Shown here in pieces: positions 1 through 8,167 of a stretch of 31,978 nucleotides of DNA (positions are counted from its first letter, which is position 1; each line of letters starts with the position of its first letter). The DNA is from CAZYMI01 sp964648505. Lineage in GTDB: Bacteria > Pseudomonadota > Alphaproteobacteria > Micavibrionales > Micavibrionaceae. The translations under genes and the position numbers were made by a program. Under the pieces are notes generated by a model. It saw only the letters and a list, made by a program, of their open reading frames with translations. It searched no databases and was not told where the DNA came from. The stretch is from contig CAZYMI010000023.1 of assembly GCA_964648505.1 (NCBI GenBank), positions 1-31,978 of the forward strand, given 5' to 3'.

Positions 1-213
1 GCTAAGCGGGCCCGAAGGCATGATCGTTGAAATTGCATGTTTGTAAACAAGTTGAACATGGGATTCACGGCGTAACAGCATCGAGAAATTATCAAACCAT
101 GTAACAATACCTTGCAACTTCACACCGTTAACGAGAAAGACAGTAACTGTTGCTTTTTCTTTTCTTATTTTGTTCAGAAAAACATCCTGAACATTTTGTG
201 ATTTTTCTGCCAT
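1..213 (-). CDS. hfq: RNA chaperone Hfq, 5' part (runs off window)
   Basis: Hfq is the hexameric Sm-like protein that helps small RNAs pair with mRNAs. Translation from the ATG at 213 gives 71 codons with no stop before the window edge, so the C-terminal end is missing. The N-terminus MAEKSQNVQDVFLN matches Hfq. It is followed by the Sm1 strand region (VTVFLVNGVKLQGIV), FDNFSMLL, and the Sm2 signature in which YKHAISTIMP carries the Tyr-Lys-His of the proximal RNA-binding face. It lies downstream of ntrY, ntrX and a HAD phosphatase on the same strand, 75 bp from the latter, and alphaproteobacteria commonly have ntrX-hfq. Family identity is clear; only the 3' end is unseen. Confidence 0.96.
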   Translation of the reverse strand, partial: MAEKSQNVQDVFLNKIRKEKATVTVFLVNGVKLQGIVTWFDNFSMLLRRESHVQLVYKHAISTIMPSGPLS

Positions 214-288
214 TTTTTGCCTTTTAGGCACACCTTCAAAATTTTTCTATCACTGCTTTATTAACCAAGATGAATAAACTCGCAAGTA

Positions 289-942
289 TTAAACGAAATA
301 TTGCTCAATTTTTTGTTGCAAATCAGAACAATCTAATATGCTTAAATCGCTGTTAGGTACGTTTGCTAAACATGTCTCTTCAAGGAGGTTGTTTATGAAA
401 ACACTTGCGCAGCCTGAAGCTCCCGCCGCCTGCATATCTGTTTCAGTATCCCCAACATACCAGACCTGACGTGCAGGCGAAGGAAGCAACCTTAAAGCAT
501 GAAGGATTGAATCAGGCTCGGGCTTTCCCTTTTCAACAACACCTGCGCCAATTGCGACAGAAAAATAATGGCCCCAGCCCGTCGCCTGAATTTCGTTTTG
601 TAGAAAGTCGTGCCTTTTGTTGCTAACCACACCTTGCGTTACACCCAAAACAGATAAGCGTTCCAGTAAAGCTTGAGCGCCTTTCATGGGGCGTAAAAAC
701 TTCAACTGGTTGCGTGCAATAAAATCAAAGTAGATATCCAAAGCTTCATCGGATCTGCTGCCAAACCAGAGGGGAAAGATTTCTCGCGCAGGCTTACGAA
801 TATTTTGCCTTGCTTCTTCAATAGACCATAAAGGCATTGAAAATTTTCCACGAACCAGATTAATACCCTGACGAATACCTTCAATGGTATCAACAAGGGT
901 GCCATCCCAGTCATATAAAACAACATCGGGCTTACTCAGCAT
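289..942 (-). CDS. HAD-family hydrolase, phosphoglycolate-phosphatase-like
   Basis: A 217-residue soluble haloacid-dehalogenase-type phosphatase. Motif I is DWDGT, with the nucleophile Asp11 and acid/base Asp13. Motif II is the Ser in GVVSNK, motif III the Lys in EKGKPEPD, and motif IV is GDTETD. The helical cap between motifs I and II (roughly residues 20-85) is the Gph/PGP type. The substrate cannot be read from sequence; phosphoglycolate or another small phosphate ester is plausible. The start lies 1 nt after the ntrX stop, so it is probably co-translated with ntrYX. It occupies the place between ntrX and hfq where many alphaproteobacteria have trkA or nothing. Confidence is high for the family and low for the substrate. 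Confidence 0.88.
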   Translation of the reverse strand: MLSKPDVVLYDWDGTLVDTIEGIRQGINLVRGKFSMPLWSIEEARQNIRKPAREIFPLWFGSRSDEALDIYFDFIARNQLKFLRPMKGAQALLERLSVLGVTQGVVSNKRHDFLQNEIQATGWGHYFSVAIGAGVVEKGKPEPDSILHALRLLPSPARQVWYVGDTETDMQAAGASGCASVFINNLLEETCLANVPNSDLSILDCSDLQQKIEQYFV

Positions 943-943
943 T

Positions 944-2341
944 TTATACAGCCCTTAGCTTGGCTGACGCTTCTTCTGCATCATCTTCAGCAGAACCTAC
1001 ATTCACATTGAGCGATTTTAATTTTCGGTGAAGCGCAGAACGCTCCATGCCCACAAATTGGGCCGTGCGAGAGATATTGCCCCCAAATCTTTGAACTTGG
1101 GCTAATAAATAATCTCGCTCAAACTGTTCACGGGCATCACGAAGCGGCATTGCCATTAAGGAATAATCCATTCCCTCCCGCGCTGTACCGCTTGGGTCTG
1201 ATGTCAGATCCGGTGGCAGCTGATCTGCGCGTATTTCCGAAGAATCAGAACCTGACATAATCATAATCCATTCGATCGCATTTCGAAGCTGACGAACATT
1301 ACCGGGCCATTTATGGGTTTGGAGCGCAGTGATCGCACTTTCAGAAAAGGCTTTAAGCGGCAATCCTGTTGCTTGCGCATACTGGGCCATAAAGTGTTGT
1401 ATCAGTTCAGGAATATCTGTTGAGCGTGTGCGCAAGGCAGGCACTGCCAAAGGTACAACATTTAAACGATAATATAAATCTTCACGAAACTGCCCTTTTT
1501 CAATCATATCGGGCAAGGATCTGTTGGTTGAAGCGATGACGCGTAAATCCACCTGCACCCAGTCTTGAGTTCCTAAACGTTGGAACTTTTGTTCTTGCAA
1601 AACACGCAGAATTTTACCCTGCGTTTCAAGGGGCATATCAGATACTTCATCAAGTAAAAGGGTTCCTTTGTCTGCCTGTTCAAGTAAGCCGGGCGATGCT
1701 GCGGATCCGAACAGAGCCGACTCCAGCCTGTCTGGATGCATACTTGCACAATTTAAAGCAACAAAAGGCCCCGACGAGCGTTGCGAACTTTTGTGGACCA
1801 ACCGTGCAACAATTTCTTTGCCTGTCCCAGGCTCGCCAGAAATAAGAACACGGCTATTGGTTGGCGCAACCCGCATAATGATCTGCCTGACAGCATTGAT
1901 TGCCGATGACGTTCCGATCAAATCACTCGGCCCTTCACTTTGTTCACGAAGCGCACGGTTTTCACGCCGCAGACGCGCTGTTTCAAGGGCCCTGTCAATC
2001 AACACAAGTAGCCGGTCTGTTTTAAAGGGCTTTTCAATGAAATCATACGCCCCGTGACGTAGCGCTGTAACGGCCATTTCAATGGTGCCATGGCCACTCA
2101 TCATCAGCACAGGTAGCTCAGGGTGGCCTGCCTTTGCACGCTCCAGAATATTCAATCCATCACGATCACTTTGATCGAGCCACACATCAAGCACAAGAAG
2201 ATCCGGCACCTTACGCATCAATTGATCGTGTGCTTCTTTTACTGTTCCGGCCTCGCGGATCGTATATCCCTCATCCTCAAGAATGCCTCTTAAGATTGAA
2301 CGAATATCTTTTTCATCATCAACGACTAAAATGTCAGTCAT
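944..2341 (-). CDS. ntrX: NtrX, response regulator of the NtrC family
   Basis: The cytoplasmic partner of the sensor NtrY, 465 residues. The receiver domain covers about 1-120, with the acidic pocket Asp8/Asp9, phospho-acceptor Asp52 and conserved Lys104. The AAA+ domain covers about 140-380, with Walker A GEPGTGKE at 169-176 and Walker B LLLDE ending at 232. A Fis-type helix-turn-helix sits near the C-terminus (GGNISRTAQFVGMERSALHR). The sigma-54 contact loop GAFTGA, expected after LFG (residues 210-212), is absent: LFG is followed at once by a shortened segment leading to EQADKGT. This suggests it does not remodel sigma-54 holoenzyme in the classical way. The start lies 5 nt after the ntrY stop, so the two form an operon. 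Nitrogen or redox sensing is the known role of the pair in other alphaproteobacteria. Confidence 0.93.
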   Translation of the reverse strand: MTDILVVDDEKDIRSILRGILEDEGYTIREAGTVKEAHDQLMRKVPDLLVLDVWLDQSDRDGLNILERAKAGHPELPVLMMSGHGTIEMAVTALRHGAYDFIEKPFKTDRLLVLIDRALETARLRRENRALREQSEGPSDLIGTSSAINAVRQIIMRVAPTNSRVLISGEPGTGKEIVARLVHKSSQRSSGPFVALNCASMHPDRLESALFGSAASPGLLEQADKGTLLLDEVSDMPLETQGKILRVLQEQKFQRLGTQDWVQVDLRVIASTNRSLPDMIEKGQFREDLYYRLNVVPLAVPALRTRSTDIPELIQHFMAQYAQATGLPLKAFSESAITALQTHKWPGNVRQLRNAIEWIMIMSGSDSSEIRADQLPPDLTSDPSGTAREGMDYSLMAMPLRDAREQFERDYLLAQVQRFGGNISRTAQFVGMERSALHRKLKSLNVNVGSAEDDAEEASAKLRAV

Positions 2342-2346
2342 AAAAT

Positions 2347-4671
2347 CTATGCTACCTGCTTTTTATCTAAAGCGTGCTTGGAAAAAATTAAAGTTACCAA
2401 TGCGCCGCCTAAATCCTGCCAGCCCTCTTGTTGTTTAAGCCAGTCTTGCTGACCCAGTATAAGCTGACCATTATGATCTTCCATAATTTTCTTTACAATC
2501 GCAAGCCCTAAACCTGTGCCCTTATCACGGGTTGTCACGTAAGGTTCGGTCAATCGATCGGCCCCTAAGGTTTTTGGGAAACCGGGGCCCGAATCAGATA
2601 GGCAAAAAGCAAAATGCGCATGATCCGTCTGATAAAGCGCTGCTTGAATGGCATATGGCACTGCTCCATTTTCAACCAAGGCATCAATTGCATTTAAAAT
2701 TAAATTCGTAATGGCCTGACGGATCAGCTGCGCGTCACAACTGACCAAAGCATCCTGCTTATTATTTAAAAGGCCTGATGTTATAAATTCTATTTCGGAA
2801 TGAGCTTGGGCCTGAAATTCAATAACATCTTTTATGATGTGGCTTAAATTTTCATCTTGGAAAACAGGTTCAGGCATCCGTCCAAAATTTGTAAATTCTG
2901 TTACCATGCGCCCAATATCGCCTACGTGCCGAATGATTGTATCTGTGCATTGCGAGAATACGCCTTGATCTGCTTCTGGTACCTGCTTCATAAAACGCCG
3001 CCGCAGCCTTTCTGCCGAAAGCTGTATAGGGGTCAAAGGGTTTTTAATTTCGTGCGCAATACGCCTTGCAACATCGGCCCATGCAGCCTGACGCTGGGCT
3101 GATTTTAACGTTGTGATATCATCAAATGTCATGACCATACGCCTTAAATCGTCGCCAATAAGATCAGCAGCAAAGCGAATAAGAAATGTATGTCGTGTTC
3201 CTGCTGGGTGGTCATATTCGACTTCATGATCGGTCATTTTCCCACCCTTTAAAGCGGATGGGTCTGCAATTGATTTAAGTTCCGGAAGAAACGTAAAAAT
3301 ATTTTGCCCCGCTATACTTTCCCCTTCCATGCCCAAAAGACGCGCAGCCGCAACATTGGCGATTGTAATTTGCCCGTTTTCTTCAAGGCCAAGAACACCC
3401 GAACTCACGCCAGTCAAAACAGTTTCAGTAAAACGGCGACGTTGATCAAGCTGACGATTTGCCATCATAAGCTCATTACGCTGATCTTCAATTTGCCTTG
3501 TCATACGATTAAATGACCTGCCAAGATCTTGAAACTCATCAAAAGTCGCGCTTTCATCAACGCGTGCCGTTAGATCCCCAGCGCGCACCCTTTCAGACGC
3601 TGCCACCAAATGCCCAATAGGCTGCACAAGGCCTGATGCTACTGAAATTCCAAACCACACCGATCCCATCATTAAAAGCAGGGCCACAACAATAAAAATC
3701 ATTGTGACGGTAATCTGCAAGCCTGTCGATTTCGTTTGCAAGGTTGCGTAATCGGTTGTCGCTTCTTCTGTGGCCTTTAAATGTGACAAGACCTTTGCAT
3801 CTACATCACGGCTAACAAACAGGTATGCATCACTAAAGCCAGACAATCTGACAAGGGCGTTCACTTTCGTGTCATCCGCCACATCATCACCAGCAAGAAT
3901 ACCCACATCTCCTAAGTCCGCATTCGATAGAATAGCGCGGGGAAGATCGCGCGGCTCAAAACCAAGCCCCAAGCCGCCACGCGCAAGAATGCGGCCTTCA
4001 CCGTTAAAAACAACAGCTTCCGAAAAATTTCTTAATAAGGCTTGCGTATCCATCATATGTGCAAAATTTTCAGGCGAGGCGTACAAAGCATCGGATTGTC
4101 GCGCCAAATCGTTTGACATTGCGAGAATATCTGCGCGGATCACCCCTTTATGTTCATCCAAATACGCCCGAGAAACCGCAAGCGAATTTGTAATCGCTGA
4201 TTGAACTCTCTCTGAAAACCAGCTTTGAACACCAAAATGCAAGAAAAATGCAGAAAAAATTGCCATCATAATTGCAGGCAGAGCCGCCACAAGCGCAAAC
4301 GTGTAAACCAAACGAATATGAAGCCTTGATCCGGCAAGCCCTTTGCGTCTGCCTATAAATAACGTTACCACACGGCGCGCGATCATCACGCAAAGCCCCA
4401 GCATGGCGATCAAGTCAATATTCAATAGCCAGACAACAATCTCAGGGTTTTTTCCAAAAGGTGGCGCTGCTGAAAGCGCAAGATACGTTGCAAGACACAA
4501 AAGTGGTGTTATGGCGAGTAAGGATAAAGTTACAAATTTCTCCCACCTGCCCTCGCCTGCAGGAAGCTGATGAAATATCTGGGCTGCACGCGCACCAAAA
4601 TTTGCCCAAGCACGGGGCTTGAGGGTTTTCACTGCGGCCGTTACATTTTTTAAAGAACCGTTGCTTTCCAT
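2347..4671 (-). CDS. ntrY: NtrY, membrane sensor histidine kinase
   Basis: The inner-membrane kinase that phosphorylates NtrX. In order, it has three N-terminal membrane helices, a periplasmic loop of about 170 residues, a fourth helix, HAMP, PAS, a HisKA domain and a HATPase domain. The HisKA phospho-acceptor His lies in ARRIAHEIKNPLTP. The HATPase N box is LILNAIDAL, and its G boxes are SDSGPGF and GTGLGLAI. The reading frame stays open to 4803, but that would overlap ispDF on the other strand. I chose the ATG at 4671 (MESNGSL), which gives 774 residues and leaves 48 bp between the divergent genes. Another ATG at 4731 is possible, and neither has a strong Shine-Dalgarno. No ntrB/ntrC or dusB lies upstream, unlike in many relatives. 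Confidence 0.92.
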   Translation of the reverse strand: MESNGSLKNVTAAVKTLKPRAWANFGARAAQIFHQLPAGEGRWEKFVTLSLLAITPLLCLATYLALSAAPPFGKNPEIVVWLLNIDLIAMLGLCVMIARRVVTLFIGRRKGLAGSRLHIRLVYTFALVAALPAIMMAIFSAFFLHFGVQSWFSERVQSAITNSLAVSRAYLDEHKGVIRADILAMSNDLARQSDALYASPENFAHMMDTQALLRNFSEAVVFNGEGRILARGGLGLGFEPRDLPRAILSNADLGDVGILAGDDVADDTKVNALVRLSGFSDAYLFVSRDVDAKVLSHLKATEEATTDYATLQTKSTGLQITVTMIFIVVALLLMMGSVWFGISVASGLVQPIGHLVAASERVRAGDLTARVDESATFDEFQDLGRSFNRMTRQIEDQRNELMMANRQLDQRRRFTETVLTGVSSGVLGLEENGQITIANVAAARLLGMEGESIAGQNIFTFLPELKSIADPSALKGGKMTDHEVEYDHPAGTRHTFLIRFAADLIGDDLRRMVMTFDDITTLKSAQRQAAWADVARRIAHEIKNPLTPIQLSAERLRRRFMKQVPEADQGVFSQCTDTIIRHVGDIGRMVTEFTNFGRMPEPVFQDENLSHIIKDVIEFQAQAHSEIEFITSGLLNNKQDALVSCDAQLIRQAITNLILNAIDALVENGAVPYAIQAALYQTDHAHFAFCLSDSGPGFPKTLGADRLTEPYVTTRDKGTGLGLAIVKKIMEDHNGQLILGQQDWLKQQEGWQDLGGALVTLIFSKHALDKKQVA

Positions 4672-4719
4672 TCCGTTTGGGACTATCCCCTGTTTTGGTC
4701 TAACACTCAAGAAATAACT

Positions 4720-5865
4720 ATGAAAATACATCCTTTTCACGTCATCATTGTTGCCGCAGGGTCTGGCCTTCGTATGGGCTTTTGCGGGCCAAAACAGCAC
4801 CAAAAACTTAATGGCTTATCCCCCCTTGAACGCACACTGGCCACATTTAAAAGCTGCCGGGGGCTTCAATCTATTGTTGTTGTGTCAGATATTGATCTGA
4901 GCGCAGATGCCTTGATAGTTAAAGGTGGAAAAACAAGATTTGATAGTGTTTACAATGGATTAAATAGTTTTTCTAATTTAAAAAATGATGAGATAATTCT
5001 TATTCATGATGCGGCAAGGCCTTTTGTCTCAAGGGCTTTAATAGAAAAAATGGTGGGTGGCGTAGCAGATCTTCGGGCGGTTACTTTATCGATTCCCGTG
5101 TCTGATACCTTGCAAAACCATAATGGAGAGATTGTGCCTCGTGACCAATTACGCGCCATCCAGACACCACAGGGCTTTTTATATGGTGATATTTTTCACG
5201 CCCATCAACAGGCGCGTAAAAATGGAATTCAGGCATCTGATGATGCTCAGCTTGTTGAAGCTATCGGCATTAAAGTAACCCATATTGAAGGGGATCGTAT
5301 GAATTTTAAGCTCACAACACCTGATGACTGGCTTATGGCAGAAAAACTAACAGCAGCAGAATATGAAACGCGCAGTGCTAGCGGCTATGATGTGCACGCA
5401 TTCGACAACATCTTTAATCAAACAGGCGTGATCCGACTTGGAGGAATTGATATTCCCTACCCGTATAAACTTTTAGGATTTTCAGATGCTGATGTAGTTC
5501 TTCATGCTGTTACCGATGCCTTGTATGGCACCATTGGCCAAGCTGATATCGGGCATCATTTTCCCCCTGGCAAGGAAATTAATAAAGATCGCAACAGTGC
5601 TGAATTCTTGCAGCACGCCGCACAACTTGTACAAGAACAGGGCGGGAAAATAATACTCATTGATATCACTATTCTATGCGAGGAACCTAAAATAGGCCCC
5701 TATCGAGAAGAAATGAGAACACGTATCGCCCACCTTCTGGCCCTTGACCTATCCCGTATCAGTATCAAGGCTACAACCACTGAAGGCTTAGGCTTCACAG
5801 GCCGAAAAGAAGGTGTTGCCGTACAAGCTATGGCCACAATAACGCTACCAAACAAAAGGCTTTAA
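4720..5865 (+). CDS. ispDF: IspDF, bifunctional MEP-pathway enzyme
   Basis: A 381-residue fusion for isoprenoid precursor synthesis. The IspD half (about 1-215) transfers CMP to methylerythritol 4-phosphate. It shows the nucleotide-binding loop AAGSGLRMG, PKQ, and the HDAARPFV motif. The IspF half (from about 219) cyclises the CDP-ME 2-phosphate product. It begins SGYDVHAF, with the zinc ligands Asp224 and His226, followed by FSDADVVLHAVTDAL with the third ligand, and ends with TTTEGLGFTGRKEG. The IspE step between the two reactions is not encoded here. Fusion of the two enzymes is common in alphaproteobacteria. It is divergent from ntrY and followed 2 nt later by pgpA, so it probably heads a plus-strand operon. 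Confidence 0.97.
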   Translation: MKIHPFHVIIVAAGSGLRMGFCGPKQHQKLNGLSPLERTLATFKSCRGLQSIVVVSDIDLSADALIVKGGKTRFDSVYNGLNSFSNLKNDEIILIHDAARPFVSRALIEKMVGGVADLRAVTLSIPVSDTLQNHNGEIVPRDQLRAIQTPQGFLYGDIFHAHQQARKNGIQASDDAQLVEAIGIKVTHIEGDRMNFKLTTPDDWLMAEKLTAAEYETRSASGYDVHAFDNIFNQTGVIRLGGIDIPYPYKLLGFSDADVVLHAVTDALYGTIGQADIGHHFPPGKEINKDRNSAEFLQHAAQLVQEQGGKIILIDITILCEEPKIGPYREEMRTRIAHLLALDLSRISIKATTTEGLGFTGRKEGVAVQAMATITLPNKRL

Positions 5866-5867
5866 TA

Positions 5868-6344
5868 TTGTTTGCATTTAATACAAAGAATAACTGGCAC
5901 TGGATAGCAACGTTTTTTGGTGTTGGCTTGATGCGCCCTGCACCCGGCACATGGGGATCTCTGGCTGCTTTGCCTTTTGGCATATTCGCTTTAATGACAG
6001 GGCACACTATCGTGATGGTTGGCCTTATATTTATTGTGGTTTTTTTGGGCTTTATTGCTTGCGATAAAGTAAGTACAGCCCTAAGCCCGAATACCGACCC
6101 AAAGGAAATTGTGATTGATGAAGTCGCTGGTATGCTGGTTGCCTTATCTGCTTGTACCCCTTCGTCTTTTGATGTTGCTTTGTGTTTTGTCGTCTTTCGT
6201 ATACTTGATATTTTTAAGCCTTTACTGATTGGCTGGATTGATCACAATAAGTCTGGCGCCATTGGTATTATGGGTGATGATCTGGCCGCTGGCTTGATTA
6301 CAGGTGCGTTGATAATAGGAATTGATTATGCAGGATTTAGTTGA
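5868..6344 (+). CDS. pgpA: PgpA, phosphatidylglycerophosphatase A
   Basis: An inner-membrane enzyme that dephosphorylates phosphatidylglycerol phosphate to phosphatidylglycerol. The 158 residues match the usual family length of about 160-170. The family motif RPAPGTWGSLAALP is at 23-36, and the acidic KEIVIDEVAGM motif is at 79-89, with Glu80, Asp84 and Glu85 as likely metal ligands. Hydrophobic segments at about 33-62 and 95-120, and at the C-terminus, fit a multi-pass membrane protein. The start is TTG, 2 nt after the ispDF stop, with AAAGG upstream inside ispDF. No ATG lies near in frame before the conserved region, so TTG is the best choice. Its 3' end overlaps the next gene by 17 bp. Confidence 0.93.
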   Translation: MFAFNTKNNWHWIATFFGVGLMRPAPGTWGSLAALPFGIFALMTGHTIVMVGLIFIVVFLGFIACDKVSTALSPNTDPKEIVIDEVAGMLVALSACTPSSFDVALCFVVFRILDIFKPLLIGWIDHNKSGAIGIMGDDLAAGLITGALIIGIDYAGFS

Positions 6345-6810
6345 ACAACTAGGCGGGCAGCTTTTATTATCAGGCTGGATCATTGGAACAGCGGAATCAT
6401 GCACGGCTGGTATGGTTGCCCAAGAACTTACATCCATTTCTGGTTCATCACGTTACTTCGATCGCTCTTTTGTAACCTATTCTAATCAGGCAAAAATTGA
6501 AATGCTGGGTGTTTCTTCTCATATCCTTAAAGAATTTGGCGCTGTATCTGATGAAACAGCGCATGCAATGCTCGACGGTGTTTTTAAAAACAGCCCTGTT
6601 GATGTTGCCATCTCTATAACCGGCATTGCGGGGCCCTCTGGGGGTTCGCCAGAAAAACCTGTTGGTCTAGTTTATATTGGCACAGCGTTACGCGGCGGTA
6701 AAAAAATCTCAACAAAAAATATGTTTTATGGAGACCGCCAAACAATCAGAGAGATAACCACCCGAACAGCCATTCTTCAAACCCTTAACCTGATTACAGA
6801 CCCGTCATGA
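6328..6810 (+). CDS. pncC: CinA C-terminal domain protein, nicotinamide-nucleotide amidase
   Basis: 160 residues forming only the CinA C-terminal (PncC) domain, which in characterised bacteria deamidates NMN to nicotinate mononucleotide for NAD recycling. Family motifs are GTAESCTAGMVA, with the catalytic-type Ser, SRYFDRSFVTYSNQAK, and ITGIAGPSGGSPEKPVG. The N-terminal molybdopterin-like domain of full CinA is absent, as in many proteobacteria. I chose the ATG at 6328 because AGGA lies 7 nt upstream; a TTG two codons earlier would leave almost no spacing. It overlaps pgpA by 17 bp, and its stop overlaps the following start as ATGA, so translation is probably coupled. Confidence 0.92.
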   Translation: MQDLVEQLGGQLLLSGWIIGTAESCTAGMVAQELTSISGSSRYFDRSFVTYSNQAKIEMLGVSSHILKEFGAVSDETAHAMLDGVFKNSPVDVAISITGIAGPSGGSPEKPVGLVYIGTALRGGKKISTKNMFYGDRQTIREITTRTAILQTLNLITDPS

Positions 6811-7745
6811 CAAATGAGAAAATAGTTTTTTGTTCTGGCTGCGATTCAAACTACTTCCCTATGTTACTTGAATGGCTGCACTCCATCCGTCGATTTCCAC
6901 AATCTGAAGGATCGTCGTTCGCTGTCTTAGATGCCGGGTTAAAGCCCGAACAGGTGAAAAAGTTAAAAGAAATGAATGTTCTTGTGCATGCACCCGAATG
7001 GCCTGCAAAAATTCCAGCCTATAAAATCAGAGGGCGGGAATATCTTAAAGCCTGTGTTTGCAGGCCTTTCTTACGTGATTACTTCCCCGGCCATGATTTG
7101 TATGTTTGGACTGACCCAGATGCATGGGTTCAAAACTGGTCGGGAGTGGATTTATTTTTACAAGGCGCCCGCCTCAAAAAATTAGCAGTAGCCGCACAAG
7201 TGGACCGTGCCTATCCACGCGCTATTCGTATTAAATGGATATGGCGTTGGCCTTATAAACTACGTGGTTTTTATTTTACAAATGCGCTCAAGGCTTTTGG
7301 GTTCAAAACTGCGCGCGAACTATACGCTTATAATGTTTTGCAAGCAGGTGTTTTTGCCCTGCACCACAATGCGCCCCACTGGGATGCCTGGCAAAAAACC
7401 ATAAGGCGTGCGCTTAAACGTGGAAAAGTATTTACCGCAGAACAATTAACCATGGGGCATGTGATTTATCTTCAAGGTTTTCAAGCTGAAATACTACCCG
7501 CCTGGGCGCATTGGCTGGCTGAATTTAAGCCCCTGATCGATGATAAAACAAATCAGTTTATCGAACCTTTCTTGCCTCATATCCCCATTGGTTTCATGCA
7601 TGTATCCGGCTTTGATGATATGCGTCGAGACAGAAAGCTTGTAACAGAATTTAAAACACTTGCAGGTCAAACACGCACGCGAAATTTTCGCAATCCGTTT
7701 TATGATGGCGAAGCTGAAGTGGAAGTTGAAATTTCTACGCCGTAA
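6807..7745 (+). CDS. Putative glycosyltransferase (GT-A-like), unknown acceptor
   Basis: A 312-residue soluble protein that I do not recognise as a named enzyme. The start (MTNEKIVFCSGCDSNYFP) is a short strand followed by a loop, as in GT-A glycosyltransferases. The segment LYVWTDPDAWVQ has Asp103-Pro104-Asp105 after a hydrophobic strand, matching the metal/sugar-nucleotide DxD motif. A late GFMHVSGF resembles the C-terminal His strand of GT8-like enzymes. It is rich in Trp, Lys and Arg and has no signal peptide or membrane helix. Its ATG overlaps the pncC stop (ATGA), tying it to the ispDF-pgpA-pncC operon. The last 46 bp overlap the convergent ratA-like gene. A sugar transferase for surface glycans is an inference; another GT-A-fold nucleotidyl enzyme is the alternative. 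Confidence 0.6.
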   Translation: MTNEKIVFCSGCDSNYFPMLLEWLHSIRRFPQSEGSSFAVLDAGLKPEQVKKLKEMNVLVHAPEWPAKIPAYKIRGREYLKACVCRPFLRDYFPGHDLYVWTDPDAWVQNWSGVDLFLQGARLKKLAVAAQVDRAYPRAIRIKWIWRWPYKLRGFYFTNALKAFGFKTARELYAYNVLQAGVFALHHNAPHWDAWQKTIRRALKRGKVFTAEQLTMGHVIYLQGFQAEILPAWAHWLAEFKPLIDDKTNQFIEPFLPHIPIGFMHVSGFDDMRRDRKLVTEFKTLAGQTRTRNFRNPFYDGEAEVEVEISTP

Positions 7746-8167
7746 AGTGTTTTGGCACGCGCTTCAAACGCTGCGACCATACGTTTGACGGCTTCGTTGA
7801 AAAACAAGCCCATCAGACTTTTAAAAACAGGGTTGCGAAATTCAAAATCAACAAAGAAATCGATTGTGCACCCTCCATCTTCTTGTGGAATAAATAGCCA
7901 GTGATTGGAAAGATATTTTAAGGGGCCTTCCAAATATTCCACACGAATACGATTTGGTGCTTCCAGCGTAACACGTGATTTAAATCGCTCCCGTAGCATT
8001 TTATAACCAATGACCAGATCACCATAAACCAGATTACCGTCGCGCCTTGTGATCCGGCAGGCCGTACACCAGGGCAGGAATTTTGGATAAGATTCAATAT
8101 CAGCCACCAAATCAAAAAGCTGTTTTTGCGAATAAGGTAAGCGGCGTTTTTCGGCATGTGTAGGCAT
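7700..8167 (-). CDS. ratA: COQ10/RatA-type START-domain protein (coenzyme Q binding)
   Basis: 155 residues of the polyketide-cyclase/START family that includes mitochondrial COQ10 and bacterial RatA. The start MPTHAEKRRLPYSQKQLFDLVADIESYPKFLPWC carries the diagnostic SYPKFLPWC, followed later by VEYLEGPLKYLSNHW and DFEFRNPVFKSLMG. The known role in COQ10 is binding and delivering ubiquinone for respiration; the toxin role of E. coli RatA need not apply here. The frame is open further upstream, but that would run through the SMR gene. The ATG at 8167 shares one base with the SMR stop (TAATG), which fixes the start. It closes the pdh-lipA operon, its usual alphaproteobacterial place, and its end overlaps the convergent glycosyltransferase gene by 46 bp. 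Confidence 0.9.
   Translation of the reverse strand: MPTHAEKRRLPYSQKQLFDLVADIESYPKFLPWCTACRITRRDGNLVYGDLVIGYKMLRERFKSRVTLEAPNRIRVEYLEGPLKYLSNHWLFIPQEDGGCTIDFFVDFEFRNPVFKSLMGLFFNEAVKRMVAAFEARAKTLYGVEISTSTSASPS

Noticed and set aside
4672..4803. N-terminal extension of NtrY to 818 residues
   Set aside because: It would run through the ispDF start on the other strand and contains no family-like sequence; MESNGSL at 4671 fits better.
7700..8167. Toxin-antitoxin call for the RatA-like protein
   Set aside because: No antitoxin partner is adjacent, and its operon with lipoate and PDH genes fits the coenzyme Q-binding role better.
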